From the NCBI GenBank assembly GCA_037200045.1, contig JBBCHM010000001.1:186001-250000 (forward strand): 64,000 nucleotides of DNA, written 5' to 3'. A program made the position numbers and the translations under genes. Positions 9,040 to 18,010 of this stretch are shown here, piece after piece. Numbering within the stretch: the stretch's first letter is position 1; every line of letters begins with the position of its first letter. Origin of the DNA: Rhizomicrobium sp. (GTDB taxonomy: Bacteria; Pseudomonadota; Alphaproteobacteria; Micropepsales; Micropepsaceae). The notes under the pieces were generated by a model. That model was not told the DNA's origin, made no database searches, and worked only from the letters and a program-made list of their open reading frames with translations.

Positions 9040-10488
9040 GTGATCTTGCGTATTGCAAATAAAGAGTTCACGGAAATCGTCCGTGACGGACGTTTCGTTT
9101 GGACGAGCCTTATCCTGGCTGTTCTTTTCATAGTTGCGATGGCCACAGGCGCGCAGCGTTATTCGGCCGATCGCCACATGCGCGATGCGGCGGCGGCCGA
9201 GGAGCGCGGCAACTGGCTTAATCAAGGCGCGCAAAATCCCCACACGGCGGGGCATTACGGCGTTTATGCTTTCAAGCCGGCTACGCCGCTTGCGCTGTTC
9301 GACCCTGGCTATGACGACTACACCGGCACGCTTCAATACCTTGAAGTGCACGTGGAGAATCGAGCGTCCTTTCCTCCGGCCGCGGACGGGACGTCTTTGC
9401 AACGCTTCGGTGCGTTGTCTGGCTCTACGGTTATGCAACTCCTGACGCCGTTGCTCATAATCCTGCTGACGTACGCCATGATCGCCGGCGAGCGCGAAGA
9501 CGGAACGCTGCGTCAAGTGCTGAGTGTCGGCGTGCCGCGCTCAACTTTGATCGCCGGCAAAGCGCTCGGCGCGTTGATGGGCCTTGGCGTCGTGCTGGTG
9601 CCCGCCGCATTGATCGGAGGAGTAGGAGCGGCGCTGACGGCGGGCCAGACAGACGTGCACGCTCTCGTCGATCTTCCTGAGAAGATCGCGGTCCTCGCAG
9701 CGGCCTATGTCGTGTTCTTCATCACGCTCATCTGCTTTTCCCTGGCGGTGTCTATGCTGTCGAGGTCGTCTGCGGTTGCTCTGACCAGCCTGGTCGCGTT
9801 CTGGATTGTTACCGCTTTGCTGATCCCGCGGGTTGGAGGGGACCTCAGCCGAGTGCTCTATCCTACGCCTTCGTCCTTTCAGATCGAGGCCGAGATCGAA
9901 CGCGGTCGTGAGGCCGGTCCGCATCCTCACGAGGCTACGCACCCCAATCACATAGCGTTCGAACAGCGCATGTTGCGCAAGTACCATGTCAAGCGCGCCA
10001 AGGATTTGCCTTATAGTCTCACGGGCCTTGCGCTGCAGGCCGACGAGGATTGGGCCTCGCGGGTATTCGACCAGACCTACGGAAAGGTTCGTCGAATCTT
10101 CGCGGCGCAGAACCGTGTGCGTCAGGCGCTCGGCACTTTGTCGCCTTTCGTGGCGATCAAGGCGATCTCAAGTTCGCTTTCGGGAACCGACGTTGAGTAT
10201 TCAAACGACTTCTCCACGGCGGGCGAACAATATCGCCGTTCAATGGTGCGCGTCCTCAACCGAGACATTATGACCAATACAGCGCACATGGATAACTTCT
10301 CGGCAGAGTGGGGCTACACGGCAAACGGGTCGCTGTGGAGTAGGATCCCTCCATTCGATTACGACCCGCCGCGTATAGGAACGATCTTAGCGCGCAACAT
10401 AACTGCAATCGCGTGCCTAGCCGGTTGGCTGTTGGCCAGCCTCGCCTTTCTTACCGTGGCGGTTCGGCTCGGCGGACGCAAAGTTTAA
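9040..10488 (+). CDS. ABC-2 permease with large extracytoplasmic domain (DUF3526-like), first of two
   Basis: About 482 residues. One N-terminal helix (FVWTSLILAVLFIVAMATGA) is followed by a roughly 110-residue soluble region, then helices including LLTPLLIILLTYAMIAGERE, which leads into EDGTLRQVLSVGVPR, the ABC-2 coupling-helix motif. A second soluble region separates the last helix. This architecture matches paired DUF3526-type permeases. I prefer the GTG at 9040 because GGAGA precedes it by about 7 bases; a TTG at 9022 overlapping the ATPase stop is possible. Substrate unknown. Confidence 0.8.
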   Translation: MILRIANKEFTEIVRDGRFVWTSLILAVLFIVAMATGAQRYSADRHMRDAAAAEERGNWLNQGAQNPHTAGHYGVYAFKPATPLALFDPGYDDYTGTLQYLEVHVENRASFPPAADGTSLQRFGALSGSTVMQLLTPLLIILLTYAMIAGEREDGTLRQVLSVGVPRSTLIAGKALGALMGLGVVLVPAALIGGVGAALTAGQTDVHALVDLPEKIAVLAAAYVVFFITLICFSLAVSMLSRSSAVALTSLVAFWIVTALLIPRVGGDLSRVLYPTPSSFQIEAEIERGREAGPHPHEATHPNHIAFEQRMLRKYHVKRAKDLPYSLTGLALQADEDWASRVFDQTYGKVRRIFAAQNRVRQALGTLSPFVAIKAISSSLSGTDVEYSNDFSTAGEQYRRSMVRVLNRDIMTNTAHMDNFSAEWGYTANGSLWSRIPPFDYDPPRIGTILARNITAIACLAGWLLASLAFLTVAVRLGGRKV

Positions 10489-10500
10489 GGTGATACTCTG

Positions 10501-11952
10501 ATGCTTCGTCGGATCATGATGAACGAATGGCGTATCCTCTCTCGCGAGCGGATATTGCACCTGGCTCTGCCCATCTATTGCGTCATGCTCGTCTTCGGCG
10601 TCATGGATGGAACGGCGTGGCGGAGTTTCCTTGAGTCGAACGTCGCCGCTGCACAGCGCTTGGTCGACGATCAGTTCGCTTCGGTGCGGAAGCAAGTCGA
10701 TCGCATCGAAACGGGGCAGGTGCGGCCGCCTAACGTCCTCGAAGATCCGCGGATGCCCGCGGCAATGGCGCGTACTAAAAACTATGAATACGCTACGAAG
10801 CCCCCAGGCGTGACGGCCGCGATCGCCATAGGCCAGAGCGACCTTCTGGCTTCCTACGTTAAGGTACAGTGGCGGCCCATGTTCCGGCAGTCCAACGCGG
10901 GTGAGATCCAGAATCCGGAAACGCTCGCGACCGGCGTCTTCGATCTTAGTTTCGTGCTCATCTATCTCTATCCCCTGCTGATCATTGCGCTGAGCTTTAA
11001 CGTGCTGTCGGCTGAGCGAGAGAGCGGAACCGAGGTTTTGTTGCTGTCGCAGCCTGTGACGGTCTCGACATTCGTTCTCGGGAAGGTGGCCCTTCGCGGG
11101 AGCATCGTGATTGGCCTCGCGGTGATCGTTTCTACCTTTGGCGTGCTGTTCGCGAATCCGGAAATCTTGTCACATGACGGCCTTTGGCGCGTTGGCGCTT
11201 TGGGCGTTTTGCTCATCCTTTACGGGGCTTTCTGGTTCGGGCTGTCTGTGCTCATAAATGCGCTCGGCTGGAAATCTGCCACGAACGCCTTGGCGATGAT
11301 GTCGGTCTGGATCGCGTTGGTGCTCGTCGCACCGACAGCGTCAAACCTCATCGCCACCGAGCTCTATCCTCTGCCATCGCGCGTGGATTTGGTTGAGGCT
11401 TTGCGGAGGTCCGACAAGGAGGCGCAGCGCGAGGGTGAGGCCGGTCAAGCCCATGGCTCTGCCTCCAACCTGTTGCGAATGGGCCAAGAAGCTTCGCTCG
11501 ACGTGCTCGCCCACAATTTCTATATGCAGGTGATGCAGGTCGAGCAGCAGTCCGAGGCTGAGGCGGCGCCGGTGTTCCGCCGCTTCAATGCGCAAAAGCA
11601 AAGGCAGCAGGGATTGGCCGAACGGCTCAAATATCTCAGTCCTGCGGCGATTATGCAGGTCGCGCTTACGGAATTGGCCGATACGAGCGTTCGCAGTTTT
11701 ACAAGCTTCAGCGCGCAGGTTGAGCTTTATCACTCGGAGTGGAGGCGCTACTTCCTAGCGCTGGTTGAAGCCAACAGGCCCATGACGTCGGAGGAGGTCG
11801 CGCAGATTCCGCGCTTTCGATACCAGCCGGAGGCTGACTCCGTGGTCGCCCAGCGCGTTGTGGCCAATATCTTAGCGCTCAGTGGAATAGCCCTTATTGT
11901 TGTCGCAGCTGGCTTTTGGCGCCTTCGGCGATACTTGCCCGGTGCCAGGTGA
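10501..11952 (+). CDS. ABC-2 permease with large extracytoplasmic domain (DUF3526-like), second of two
   Basis: A 483-residue partner of the preceding permease, with the same design. The N-terminal helix is LALPIYCVMLVFGVMDG, then comes a periplasmic stretch of about 120 residues, then SFVLIYLYPLLIIALSF and the coupling motif SAERESGTEVLLLSQPV. A second large soluble insertion rich in Gln/Arg/Glu lies near residues 290-430. It starts 12 bases after the first permease. The two permeases and the ATPase probably form a heterodimeric exporter. Confidence 0.8.
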   Translation: MLRRIMMNEWRILSRERILHLALPIYCVMLVFGVMDGTAWRSFLESNVAAAQRLVDDQFASVRKQVDRIETGQVRPPNVLEDPRMPAAMARTKNYEYATKPPGVTAAIAIGQSDLLASYVKVQWRPMFRQSNAGEIQNPETLATGVFDLSFVLIYLYPLLIIALSFNVLSAERESGTEVLLLSQPVTVSTFVLGKVALRGSIVIGLAVIVSTFGVLFANPEILSHDGLWRVGALGVLLILYGAFWFGLSVLINALGWKSATNALAMMSVWIALVLVAPTASNLIATELYPLPSRVDLVEALRRSDKEAQREGEAGQAHGSASNLLRMGQEASLDVLAHNFYMQVMQVEQQSEAEAAPVFRRFNAQKQRQQGLAERLKYLSPAAIMQVALTELADTSVRSFTSFSAQVELYHSEWRRYFLALVEANRPMTSEEVAQIPRFRYQPEADSVVAQRVVANILALSGIALIVVAAGFWRLRRYLPGAR

Positions 11953-12058
11953 AGGGCTTCCAAAATCGCATCGAGCGCAGGCTCAGACGATGCTGGCTAA
12001 GGTTTCGCCGGGAGCTTCGTGGTGTGCACAATCGGTATGCGAGCTTCCATGCGCTGCG

Positions 12059-12175
12059 CGACGTGAAAAAGGAACGTGGCTCCCATTTCTCGACAGAATC
12101 CGCGCGACCATCGTGCGTTGCGGCATCGAGACGACGCGCCCCGCGCCCTCGACCTGTTGAAATGCAGGCGCATCT
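12059..12175 (+). pseudogene. fossil of a second pyruvate dehydrogenase E1 3' end
   Basis: The gap 11953-12274 holds no intact gene. In one plus-strand frame it ends with IVRCGIETTRPAPSTC and a stop at 12158-12160. The real E1 gene downstream ends with IARYSIDTTRPAPWTC and a stop at 14951-14953. The similarity runs a few bases past the stop at DNA level (the tail ACCTGTTGAAATGCAGGCGC against ACCTGTTAAGATGAGGCGC). Upstream of about 12059 the similarity fades. This looks like the leftover 3' end of a duplicated or displaced E1 gene. Confidence 0.55.
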
Positions 12176-12274
12176 GGATTGTGGGCTGATCTGGTCGCAC
12201 AGCTTGAGAAAGACGCGACCCATGGCGTCTTCATCATTTGAGATTTCGCGCGGTAGAAGATGAGAGATGTGGAC

Positions 12275-14953
12275 ATGAATGCTCGAACGCGACGGGGATT
12301 TGGGGAGGATCGGGCTGATCTGGATCCGGCCGAAACCCTCGAATGGCGCGAATCGTTAGAGGCCGTGGTCCGCGACGGCGGAGCGGAGCGCGGTATCTTT
12401 CTGCTGCGCAAACTCGAGGAGAAGGCGCGCGAAATCGGCATGCTTTCGTCCATGCAGTCCTATTCGGCCTATCGCAACACGATTGCACTGGAGAAACAGG
12501 GAGCCTATCCGGGCGACTTAGCGCTTGAAGAACGGCTTACCTCCATCATGCGCTGGAACGCGCTGGCGATGGTCGAGCGGGCCAACAAAGCCTATGGTGA
12601 ACTGGGCGGCCATATCGCGAGTTATGCCTCTGCGGCCGAAATCTTCGAAACTGGCTTTAACCATTTCTTCCGCGGCGGCGAAGACGGCGATCTCGTTTAT
12701 TACCAGCCACATTCGGCCCCCGGCGTTTATGCGCGTGCCTTCCTGGAAGACCGGCTGAGCGAAAGTCAATTGGCACATTACCGCCAGGAGATCGATGGCC
12801 CCGGCCTTTGTTCCTATCCGCATCCCTGGCTGATGCCGGACTTCTGGCAATTTCCCACCGGTTCGATGGGCATCGGCCCCATCAATGCCATCTATCAAGC
12901 GCGCTTCCAGCGCTATCTCGAACATCGCGGCCTCAAGGATACGTCCGCGCGCCACGTATGGGGTGTGTTCGGCGACGGCGAGATGGACGAACCTGAAGCG
13001 ATCGGCGGCCTGACGTTGGCCGCGCGCGAAGGGCTCGACAACCTCACCTTCATCATCAATTGCAATTTGCAGCGCCTCGACGGTCCGGTGCGCGGCAACG
13101 GACAGATCATTCAGGAGTTGGAAGGGCTTTTCTCGGGCGCCGGCTGGAACGTGATCAAGGTGCTGTGGGGCTCGGAATGGGATGCTCTGTTCGCACGCGA
13201 CAAAAACCATGTCCTACTGCGCCGTTTCGCGGAAACGGTGGATGGCGAATACCAAAATCTCGGCGCCAAGGACGGCGACTACAATCGCTCCAAATTCTTC
13301 CAGCGCGATCCCCAATCCGCAGCGCTCGTGGCCCATATGTCTGATGCGGAGATCAACGCGCTGAAGCGCGGTGGTCATGATTTCCGCAAGCTCTATGCCG
13401 CGTTCGCCGCGGCCCGCGCTCATAAAGGACAGCCCACGGTGATCTTGGCCAAGACCAAAAAGGGCTACGGCATGGGCGGCGTGGGCGAATCGCGCATGAC
13501 GTCCCACCAAGCCAAGAAGCTCGATGCCGATGCACTCCTTGCCTTCCGGGATCGCTTTGCGCTGCCGCTCTCGGATGCGGATACGACGGCGCTGCGCTTC
13601 TACAAGCCGGCAGAGGACAGTCCGGAGATGGAATATCTGCGGGCCCGACGCAACGCGCTGGGCGGCTTCATTCCCACGCGCCGCCGCAGGAGCGAAACGC
13701 CGCTTACCGTCCCGGCGCCAGACAGCTATGCGCAGTTCGCGCTTGACGCGAACGGCAAGGAAATGTCCACGACTATGGCCGTCGTGCGGATGATTGGCGC
13801 CCTGGTGAAGGACAAGGAGCTCGGGCCTCGCATCGTGCCGATCGTGGCGGACGAGGCACGCACCTTCGGAATGGCCAACCTCTTCCGCCAGATCGGCATC
13901 TACGCCCCCTTCGGCCAACTCTATGAGCCCGAGGATGCCGGCTCGCTGCTCTATTACAAAGAGGCCCAGAGCGGCCAATTGCTCGAAGAAGGCATCACCG
14001 AAGCCGGTGCGCTCTCCTCTTGGGTCGCGGCCGCCACGTCTTACAGCGTGAACGACCTCCCGATGCTGCCGGTCTACATCTATTATTCGATGTTCGGATT
14101 TCAACGTGTCGGCGATCTGATTTGGGCGGCGGCCGATCAGCGTGCCCGCGGCTTTCTCCTCGGCGCCACAGCCGGCCGCACCACGCTGGGCGGCGAGGGT
14201 CTGCAGCATCAGGACGGCACCAGCCATGTCGCCGCGACCATGATTCCCAATTGTCGCGCCTACGATGCTGCCTTCGCCTATGAGCTTGCCGTCATTTTGG
14301 ACTACGGCATGCGCCGCATGCTCGAAGAGCAGAAAGATGAATTCTTCTATCTGACCGTAATGAACGAAAACTACGCGCAACCCTCGATTCCGGCGGGCGT
14401 CGAAGCCGATATCGTCAAGGGACTTTATCGTCTCGCAGGCAAAGGCGAGGAGACGACCGCGCCGCGCGTTCGCCTGCTTGGCTCTGGGACCATCCTGCGC
14501 GAGGCGATCGCCGCGGCTGAATTGCTGCATGCCGATTTCGGCATCGCCAGCGACATTTATAGTGCCACCAGCTTCGGCGAATTGGCCAAGGAGGCGCGCG
14601 GGGTCGAACGCCAGAATCGTCTCGATCCCCAGGTCGAACCGGTCAAGAGCCATGTCGAAACAATGCTTGCCGGGACGGTCCCAATTGTTGCGGTCACGGA
14701 TTATGTGCGCGCCTATCCGCAACTGATCGCGCCGTATCTGACCGCGCGCTTCACGGCGCTCGGCACCGACGGTTTTGGGCGCAGCGACACGCGGGCCGCG
14801 CTGCGCCGCTTTTTCGAAGTCGATCGTCACCATATCGTGTTGGCTGCGCTCGATACGCTGGCGCGCGAGGGGCTCGTCGAACGCACGCTGCTGAAGGATG
14901 CCATCGCGCGCTATAGCATCGATACGACGCGACCCGCACCCTGGACCTGTTAA
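12275..14953 (+). CDS. aceE: pyruvate dehydrogenase E1 component, homodimeric type
   Basis: About 892 residues, the length of the single-chain alpha2-type E1. The thiamine diphosphate-binding segment begins GDGEMDEPEAIGG and runs to the NCN motif. SYSVNDLPMLPVYIYYSMFG and GGEGLQHQDGTSH are conserved family segments in the pyrimidine-binding half. The enzyme decarboxylates pyruvate and transfers the acetyl group to lipoyl-E2. I prefer the ATG at 12275, which has GAGAG eight bases upstream, to the ATG at 12260. E2 follows after 15 bases. Many alphaproteobacteria use the two-chain PdhA/PdhB E1, so this homodimeric complex may be an alternative or transferred set. Confidence 0.95.
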   Translation: MNARTRRGFGEDRADLDPAETLEWRESLEAVVRDGGAERGIFLLRKLEEKAREIGMLSSMQSYSAYRNTIALEKQGAYPGDLALEERLTSIMRWNALAMVERANKAYGELGGHIASYASAAEIFETGFNHFFRGGEDGDLVYYQPHSAPGVYARAFLEDRLSESQLAHYRQEIDGPGLCSYPHPWLMPDFWQFPTGSMGIGPINAIYQARFQRYLEHRGLKDTSARHVWGVFGDGEMDEPEAIGGLTLAAREGLDNLTFIINCNLQRLDGPVRGNGQIIQELEGLFSGAGWNVIKVLWGSEWDALFARDKNHVLLRRFAETVDGEYQNLGAKDGDYNRSKFFQRDPQSAALVAHMSDAEINALKRGGHDFRKLYAAFAAARAHKGQPTVILAKTKKGYGMGGVGESRMTSHQAKKLDADALLAFRDRFALPLSDADTTALRFYKPAEDSPEMEYLRARRNALGGFIPTRRRRSETPLTVPAPDSYAQFALDANGKEMSTTMAVVRMIGALVKDKELGPRIVPIVADEARTFGMANLFRQIGIYAPFGQLYEPEDAGSLLYYKEAQSGQLLEEGITEAGALSSWVAAATSYSVNDLPMLPVYIYYSMFGFQRVGDLIWAAADQRARGFLLGATAGRTTLGGEGLQHQDGTSHVAATMIPNCRAYDAAFAYELAVILDYGMRRMLEEQKDEFFYLTVMNENYAQPSIPAGVEADIVKGLYRLAGKGEETTAPRVRLLGSGTILREAIAAAELLHADFGIASDIYSATSFGELAKEARGVERQNRLDPQVEPVKSHVETMLAGTVPIVAVTDYVRAYPQLIAPYLTARFTALGTDGFGRSDTRAALRRFFEVDRHHIVLAALDTLAREGLVERTLLKDAIARYSIDTTRPAPWTC

Positions 14954-14968
14954 GATGAGGCGCTCCCA

Positions 14969-16252
14969 GTGACCGTCATGCAAGACATCACTGTTCCCGA
15001 CATCGGGGATTTCAAGGACGTTGAGGTGATCGAGATCCGGGTGAAGCCGGGCGACACCGTTGCCGTCGACGACACGATCATCGTCCTGGAATCCGACAAG
15101 GCCACGCTCGACGTACCAGCGCCCGTCGCCGGCCGCATTGCCGCGGTCATGACCGCACAAGGCGATCGCGTCAGCCAGGGCTGTGTGATCGTAACGATTG
15201 AGTCCAGCGACGCAACGCCGATTAAGTCCTCAAATGGGCCCAAGCCGGTAGCTGCGGTCCTGCCCCCGACGCCGGCGATCGCTGCGGTGCCGGCCACGCC
15301 TGTGAGCCAAGCCCCTACCGTCGAACCGGCATCCACCCGCGACTCGGCAAATGTCTCACTGCCCCACGCATCGCCTTCGATACGAAAATTCGCGCGCGAA
15401 TTGGGCGCCGACCTTGGCCGCGTGACCGGCAGCGGGCCGAAGGGCCGTATCCTCAAGGAAGATATCCAGGCCTTCGTCAAAACGCGGCTTGCGCGCGGCG
15501 ATGTGCAGACGGGTGGCATCGGCGGGCTCAACCTGCTGCCCTGGCCGCAAATCGATTTCGCGAAATTCGGCCCTGTCGAACGGGTCGCGTTGTCGCGCGT
15601 GCGCAGGATTTCCGGCCCCAATCTCGCGCGCAACGCGGCCATCATTCCTCATGTCACGAATTTCGACGAGGCCGACATCACCGAGCTGGAGGTGCTGCGC
15701 AAAACGCTGAACAAAGAAGACCCGGACATCAGGCTCACGCTGCTTGCCTTCGTCATCAAGGCTGCAGTCGCGACGCTGAAAGCCTTTCCCGCCTTCAACG
15801 CTTCGCTCGACGGCGAGGACGTGGTTCTCAAGCGCTATTACAATATCGGCTTCGCGGTCGATACGCCCGACGGGCTCGTGGTGCCGGTGATCAAGGACGC
15901 GGACCGCAAAGGTATCCTGGAGATTGCAGGCGAAACCGCCCGCATCGCCGTCGAAGCGCGCGCCGGCAAGCTCAAAGTCGCCGATATTCAAGGTGCGACC
16001 TTCACGATCTCGTCGCTGGGCGGAATTGGCGGCACGGGCTTTACGCCGATCATTAACGCGCCGGAAGTCGCCATTCTGGGGCTCACGCGCGCGCAGATGA
16101 AGCCGGTATGGAACGGCGAGGCGTTTCTCCCGCGGCTGATTCAACCGGTCAGCCTTTCCTGGGATCACCGCGTCGTGGATGGTGTCGGGGCCGCGCGCTT
16201 TCTCGTTTACCTCGGCAAGCTGCTTGCCGATTTCCGACGGATTGCGCTGTGA
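14969..16252 (+). CDS. aceF: pyruvate dehydrogenase E2, dihydrolipoamide acetyltransferase
   Basis: A 427-residue E2. It has a single N-terminal lipoyl domain with the lipoylated Lys in ESDKATLDVPAP, an Ala/Pro-rich linker, and a peripheral subunit-binding domain (ASPSIRKFARELGADL, GPKGRILKEDI). The catalytic domain ends in SWDHRVVDGVGAARFL, which contains the HxxxDG motif. Enterobacterial AceF has three lipoyl domains, so this is a compact form. The GTG start is preceded by GAGG at eight bases. It overlaps the E3 gene by 4 bases. Confidence 0.95.
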   Translation: MTVMQDITVPDIGDFKDVEVIEIRVKPGDTVAVDDTIIVLESDKATLDVPAPVAGRIAAVMTAQGDRVSQGCVIVTIESSDATPIKSSNGPKPVAAVLPPTPAIAAVPATPVSQAPTVEPASTRDSANVSLPHASPSIRKFARELGADLGRVTGSGPKGRILKEDIQAFVKTRLARGDVQTGGIGGLNLLPWPQIDFAKFGPVERVALSRVRRISGPNLARNAAIIPHVTNFDEADITELEVLRKTLNKEDPDIRLTLLAFVIKAAVATLKAFPAFNASLDGEDVVLKRYYNIGFAVDTPDGLVVPVIKDADRKGILEIAGETARIAVEARAGKLKVADIQGATFTISSLGGIGGTGFTPIINAPEVAILGLTRAQMKPVWNGEAFLPRLIQPVSLSWDHRVVDGVGAARFLVYLGKLLADFRRIAL

Positions 16253-17934
16253 AGACGGGCATTACAATTCCCGATATCGGCGACTTCAAGGACGTGCCGG
16301 TGATCGAAATCCTCGTCGCGCCCGGCGCGCGCGTGGACATCAACACCCCGCTGCTCGTTCTGGAAAGCGACAAAGCCACGCTCGAAGTGCCATCGCCCGC
16401 TGCCGGCACCATCACGGAAATAAGCGTGCGCAAGGGCGACAAGGTCAGCCAGGGTACCCTCGTCATGACGCTGCAGACGGTACACGACGCCGTGGCGACG
16501 GTTTCCGCTGCGTCGCCTGCGCCAAACGCCGCCCCCGATGCCGATCTGCATGCCGAAATTCTCGTCGTCGGTGGTGGACCGGGCGGCTATACGGCGGCCT
16601 TCCGCGCCGCCGATCTCGGCCACAAGGTCGTACTGGTCGAGCGCCGGCAGACGCTTGGCGGGGTATGCCTCAATGTGGGCTGCATTCCCTCCAAGGCGCT
16701 TTTGCATGCCGCCAAGGTGATCGACGAAGCAAAAGAGTTCTCGGCCCACGGCATTGCCTTCGGCGAGCCGGCAATTGATCTGGCCGCCTTGCAAAAATGG
16801 AAAGACGGCGTGGTCGGCCGGTTGACGTCGGGGCTGTCGGGTCTTGCGCGCAAGCGCAACGTCACGGTCGTAACCGGCGAGGCCATGTTCGTGACGCCGC
16901 ACAGTGTCAAGGTTTCCGCGGGCGGCGACGTCAAGACGATCGGTTTCGATCAGGCGATCATCGCGGCGGGTTCAGAGCCGGCGACGCTGCCGTTCCTTCC
17001 CAAGGATGATCCGCGCATTATCGATTCCACGGCCGCGCTTTCGGTCGCAAGCGTTCCAGACAGGCTGCTCGTGATCGGCGGCGGCATCATCGGCCTCGAG
17101 ATGGCGACGGTCTATCACGCTCTGGGTGCGAAGGTCACAGTGGTCGAGGCCACCGATCAGCTCATTCCCGGCGCCGATGCCGATATCGTTGCCCCGCTGA
17201 TGAAGCGCATCTCCAAGAAATATGAACGCGTCGCGCTGAACACCAAGGTGGTCTCGGTCTTCCCCGACGAGAAAGGCATTGCGGTCCGCATTGCCGGGCC
17301 GGCGGGCGAAGAGACGGCTGTCTTCGACCAGGTGCTTTGTGCCGTCGGGCGCAAACCAAATGGCGCGGGGATCGGCGCGGAAGCGGCCGGCGTAAAGATT
17401 GACGTGCATGGCTTTATTGCAGTCGACGAGACCATGCGCACCAACATACCGCATATATTCGCCGTGGGCGATGTGGTTGGGCAGCCAATGCTGGCGCATA
17501 AGGCCACGCATCAGGCAAAAATCGCCGCCGAGGTTGCCGCCGGTCAAAACGCGGCCTTCGCGCCGCGCGCGATTCCCTCAGTGGCCTACACTGATCCGGA
17601 AATCGCCTGGGTCGGTGTCACCGAAACCAAAGCCAAAGCCCTCGGCATCGACTATGGCAAGGGTATGTTTCCCTGGGCCGCTTCGGGGCGTGCGCTATCC
17701 TTGGCGCGGAGCGAAGGGCTGACGAAGATCCTCTTCGATCCGGCCACGCACCGCATCATCGGCGCTGGGATGGTCGGCCCCAATGCCGGCGAATTGATCG
17801 CCGAAGCGGCTTTGGCCATCGAGATGGGCGCCGACGCCACCGACATCGGCTTGACAGTCCATCCCCACCCGACTTTGTCGGAAACATTTGCGTTTGCGGC
17901 CGAGGCTTTCGAGGGCACGCTGACTGACCTCTAA
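16249..17934 (+). CDS. lpdA: dihydrolipoyl dehydrogenase (E3) with N-terminal lipoyl domain
   Basis: A 561-residue E3. Residues 1-80 form a lipoyl domain with ESDKATLEVPSP, followed by a short Ala-rich linker. The flavoprotein starts with the FAD-binding VVGGGPGGYTAAFRAADLG and the redox-active disulfide CLNVGC. The NAD-binding motif is VIGGGIIGLEMATVYHALG, and the C-terminal catalytic His-Glu sits in HPHPTLSETF. It reoxidises dihydrolipoamide of E2. The GTG start overlaps the E2 stop (GTGA); an upstream extension of the frame reads through E2 and is not used. The stop codon (17932-17934) lies exactly at the edge of an IS element. Confidence 0.95.
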   Translation: MKTGITIPDIGDFKDVPVIEILVAPGARVDINTPLLVLESDKATLEVPSPAAGTITEISVRKGDKVSQGTLVMTLQTVHDAVATVSAASPAPNAAPDADLHAEILVVGGGPGGYTAAFRAADLGHKVVLVERRQTLGGVCLNVGCIPSKALLHAAKVIDEAKEFSAHGIAFGEPAIDLAALQKWKDGVVGRLTSGLSGLARKRNVTVVTGEAMFVTPHSVKVSAGGDVKTIGFDQAIIAAGSEPATLPFLPKDDPRIIDSTAALSVASVPDRLLVIGGGIIGLEMATVYHALGAKVTVVEATDQLIPGADADIVAPLMKRISKKYERVALNTKVVSVFPDEKGIAVRIAGPAGEETAVFDQVLCAVGRKPNGAGIGAEAAGVKIDVHGFIAVDETMRTNIPHIFAVGDVVGQPMLAHKATHQAKIAAEVAAGQNAAFAPRAIPSVAYTDPEIAWVGVTETKAKALGIDYGKGMFPWAASGRALSLARSEGLTKILFDPATHRIIGAGMVGPNAGELIAEAALAIEMGADATDIGLTVHPHPTLSETFAFAAEAFEGTLTDL

Positions 17935-17935
17935 T

Positions 17936-17952
17936 AGGCTGTTGAAGAAGTC
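17936..17952 (+). repeat. left terminal inverted repeat of the IS element
   Basis: AGGCTGTTGAAGAAGTC, an exact inverted match of 19425-19441. It begins two bases after the E3 stop codon. Confidence 0.85.
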
Positions 17953-18010
17953 CCTAGCGGGCGGTCTTTGATCGTGATTCCCTTTGGAGGTGTTTTCCGA
18001 GGGGCTGACG

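Noticed and set aside
13214-15160. Long open frame of 648 codons on the minus strand
   Set aside because: It lies antisense to aceE/aceF. Its composition (Arg/His/Gly-rich, no motif) is typical of shadow frames in GC-rich coding DNA.
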